A stretch of 5,082 nt of DNA from Rubrivivax sp. (GTDB taxonomy: Bacteria > Pseudomonadota > Gammaproteobacteria > Burkholderiales > Burkholderiaceae): assembly GCA_004211235.1 (NCBI GenBank), contig SEEY01000340.1:1-5082 (forward strand), given 5' to 3'. Positions 3,585 through 5,082 of this stretch are shown piece after piece; within the stretch, counting starts at the first letter, position 1, and every line of letters starts with the position of its first letter. The position numbers were made by a program, and so were the translations under genes. The notes under the pieces were generated by a model. The model saw nothing but the letters and a program-made list of their open reading frames with translations. It was not told the DNA's origin and made no database searches.

Positions 3585-5082
3585 TCACAGCGGGGCAGGA
3601 GAGGCGGGGGAGGCGTTGGAATCGGTAGGCGCCACGCGGGCGAGGCGCGCATCGCCCGGGCCCTTGCGGCGCAGCTTGTCCAGCAGCACGTAGACCACCG
3701 GCGTCGTGATGAGCGTCAGCAGCTGGCTGGCGATCAGCCCGCCGATGATGGTGATGCCCAGCGGGCGGCGCAGCTCGGCGCCTTCACCGAAACCGATGGC
3801 CAGCGGCAGCGCGCCCAAAGCCGCCGCCAGCGTCGTCATCAGGATGGGCCGGAAGCGCAGCAGGCAGGCCTCGCGCACGGCCTCCACCGCGGACAGGCCG
3901 CGCGAGCGCTCGGCCTCCAGCGCGAAGTCGATGATGAGGATGGCGTTCTTCTTGACGATGCCCAGCAGCAGGAAGACGCCGATCAGCGCGATGGTGGAGA
4001 AGTCCATGCGGAACAGCATCAGCGCGATGACCGCGCCGATGCCGGCCGACGGCAGCGTCGACAGCACCGTGAGCGGGTGCACCAGGCTTTCGTAGAGGAT
4101 GCCGAGCACGATGTAGATGACGACGATGGCCGCCAGGATCAGCAGCGGCTGCTCCTGCTGCGATTGCTGCGCGCTTCGGGCGCTGCCCTGGAAGCTGCCG
4201 CGCACATTGGTCGGCATGCGGATGCCGGCCTCGGCGCGCTGCACCGCGGCCTGCGCCTCGGCCAGGATCACGCCTTCGGGCAGGTTGAAGGACACCGTCG
4301 TCGCCAGCTCGCCGTCCTGGTGGTTGACGGAGGTCGGCGTGGCGCTTTCGGCGATGCTGGCGAGGGTGGTCAGCGGCACCATGCGCGTCATCGAGTTGCT
4401 CACCGCCTGGCCGGTGGAGGAGTCGCGCAGCGCCGGGTTGATGGCGGTGCTGGTGGCCGCTGTGTTTGTGGCGGCGGCGGTGCCGGCGGGCCCGCGTGCC
4501 GGCACCTGCACGTCGTTCAGCGCCAGCGGGCTGCGGGCATAGCGCGGCGCCACTTCCATGATGACGCGGTACTGGTTCAGCTCGCCGTAGACGGTGGCCA
4601 CCTGGCGCTGGCCGAAGCCGTTGTAGAGCGCGTTGTCGATGTCGCGCGCCGTCAGGCCCAGCTTGGCCGCGCTGCCGCGGTCGACGGTGACATAGGTCTC
4701 GACGCCGTTCTCCTGCTGATCGGTGTCGACGTCCGTCAGCTCCGGCTGCTGCTTCATCGCGTCTGCCAGCCGCGTGGCCCAGAGCTTCAGGTCGGCCGCG
4801 TTGTCGCTCTTCAGCGTGTACTGGTAGGTCGAGTTGCTCTGCCGGCCGCCCATGCGCAGGTCCTGCACCGGGTTCAGGAACAGCGCCACGCCGGTGACGG
4901 CCGCGAGCTTCGGCCGCAGCCGCGCGATGACCGCCTGGCCGCCGTTGTTGCCTTCGCCCCGCTCCGCCACCGGCTTCAGGTTCAAGAACATGAAGCCGCC
5001 GCCCGCCCGCCCGCCGCCGGTGAAGCCCACCACCGTGTCCACCGCCGGGTCGCGCCGGATGATGTCCACCAGTTGCTTGAGC
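3585..5082 (-). CDS. RND efflux pump inner-membrane subunit, MdtC/MuxC type, C-terminal half
   Basis: The frame is open to the right edge, so the true start and roughly half of the protein (TM1-TM7 and the first porter region) are outside; 498 complete residues are visible. The pump uses the proton gradient to expel substrates from the periplasm or inner membrane through the outer-membrane channel encoded next. Numbering from the first complete codon, residues 1-310 are the second periplasmic porter/docking loop, with DPAVDTVVGF (11-20), QDLRMGGRQSNSTYQYTL and NALYNGFGQRQ. Then come TM8-TM12 (about 312-468), with IVLGILYESLVHPLT, GIVKKNAILIIDFALEAE (TM10, with the Lys matching the AcrB relay lysine), RFRPILMTT (TM11) and LGITIIGGLIASQLLT. 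These motifs fit MdtB/MdtC (MuxB/MuxC) pumps better than AcrB; its place just before the channel gene favours MdtC/MuxC. Odd: an Ala/Thr-rich insertion at about 195-232. Confidence 0.93.
   Translation of the reverse strand, partial: LKQLVDIIRRDPAVDTVVGFTGGGRAGGGFMFLNLKPVAERGEGNNGGQAVIARLRPKLAAVTGVALFLNPVQDLRMGGRQSNSTYQYTLKSDNAADLKLWATRLADAMKQQPELTDVDTDQQENGVETYVTVDRGSAAKLGLTARDIDNALYNGFGQRQVATVYGELNQYRVIMEVAPRYARSPLALNDVQVPARGPAGTAAATNTAATSTAINPALRDSSTGQAVSNSMTRMVPLTTLASIAESATPTSVNHQDGELATTVSFNLPEGVILAEAQAAVQRAEAGIRMPTNVRGSFQGSARSAQQSQQEQPLLILAAIVVIYIVLGILYESLVHPLTVLSTLPSAGIGAVIALMLFRMDFSTIALIGVFLLLGIVKKNAILIIDFALEAERSRGLSAVEAVREACLLRFRPILMTTLAAALGALPLAIGFGEGAELRRPLGITIIGGLIASQLLTLITTPVVYVLLDKLRRKGPGDARLARVAPTDSNASPASPAPL

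Noticed and set aside
2798..3652. Large alternative minus-strand frames within the channel gene
   Set aside because: Arg/Pro/Ala-rich frame-shifted shadows, typical of high G+C coding sequence; the real frame carries all family motifs.
3706..4542. Plus-strand open frames opposite the pump gene
   Set aside because: Antisense shadows of a well-supported RND pump; no own motifs or ribosome sites.

Overview
The window is G+C-rich DNA (about two thirds G+C by eye). It carries proteobacterial-style genes: lipoprotein signals, a tripartite RND efflux system and a DUF2277 protein. A Burkholderiales-type betaproteobacterium is the best guess from codon use and protein style. This is inference, because no taxonomic marker gene is present.

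Layout from left to right. (1) Positions 1-407, minus: the N-terminal part of an unrecognised lipoprotein, cut by the window edge. (2) 474-752, plus: a complete small DUF2277 protein. (3) 761-1391, minus: a type II toxin-antitoxin pair, with a ribbon-helix-helix antitoxin first and a PIN-domain toxin second. Their reading frames overlap, and a plausible promoter with palindromic operator half-sites lies at about 1407-1444. (4) 1497-1934, plus: a small conserved-looking protein with an N-terminal membrane anchor and unknown function. (5) 1934-2171: a non-coding unit bounded by 19-bp inverted repeats with one mismatch. It fills the gap between two convergent genes and looks like a MITE-type or other dispersed intergenic element. 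(6) 2176-5082, minus: the distal end of an RND efflux operon. The C-terminal half of an MdtC/MuxC-type inner-membrane pump is followed by its NodT/OprM-type outer-membrane channel. The adaptor, the rest of the pump and any second pump gene would lie beyond the right edge.

The pump and channel form one functional unit: inner-membrane proton-driven exporter plus outer-membrane exit duct. Their coding regions are only about 11 bp apart, or overlap by 4 bp if a GTG start is used. The toxin-antitoxin pair is a self-contained module. The small proteins at 1-407, 474-752 and 1497-1934 have no evident link to either.

The most interesting non-obvious structure is the inverted-repeat unit at 1934-2171. 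The terminal arms can be read as a 12-bp inverted repeat flanked by direct CTAG copies, the signature expected of a small transposable element inserted into a CTAG target. I see no other mobile element, RNA gene or CRISPR array.
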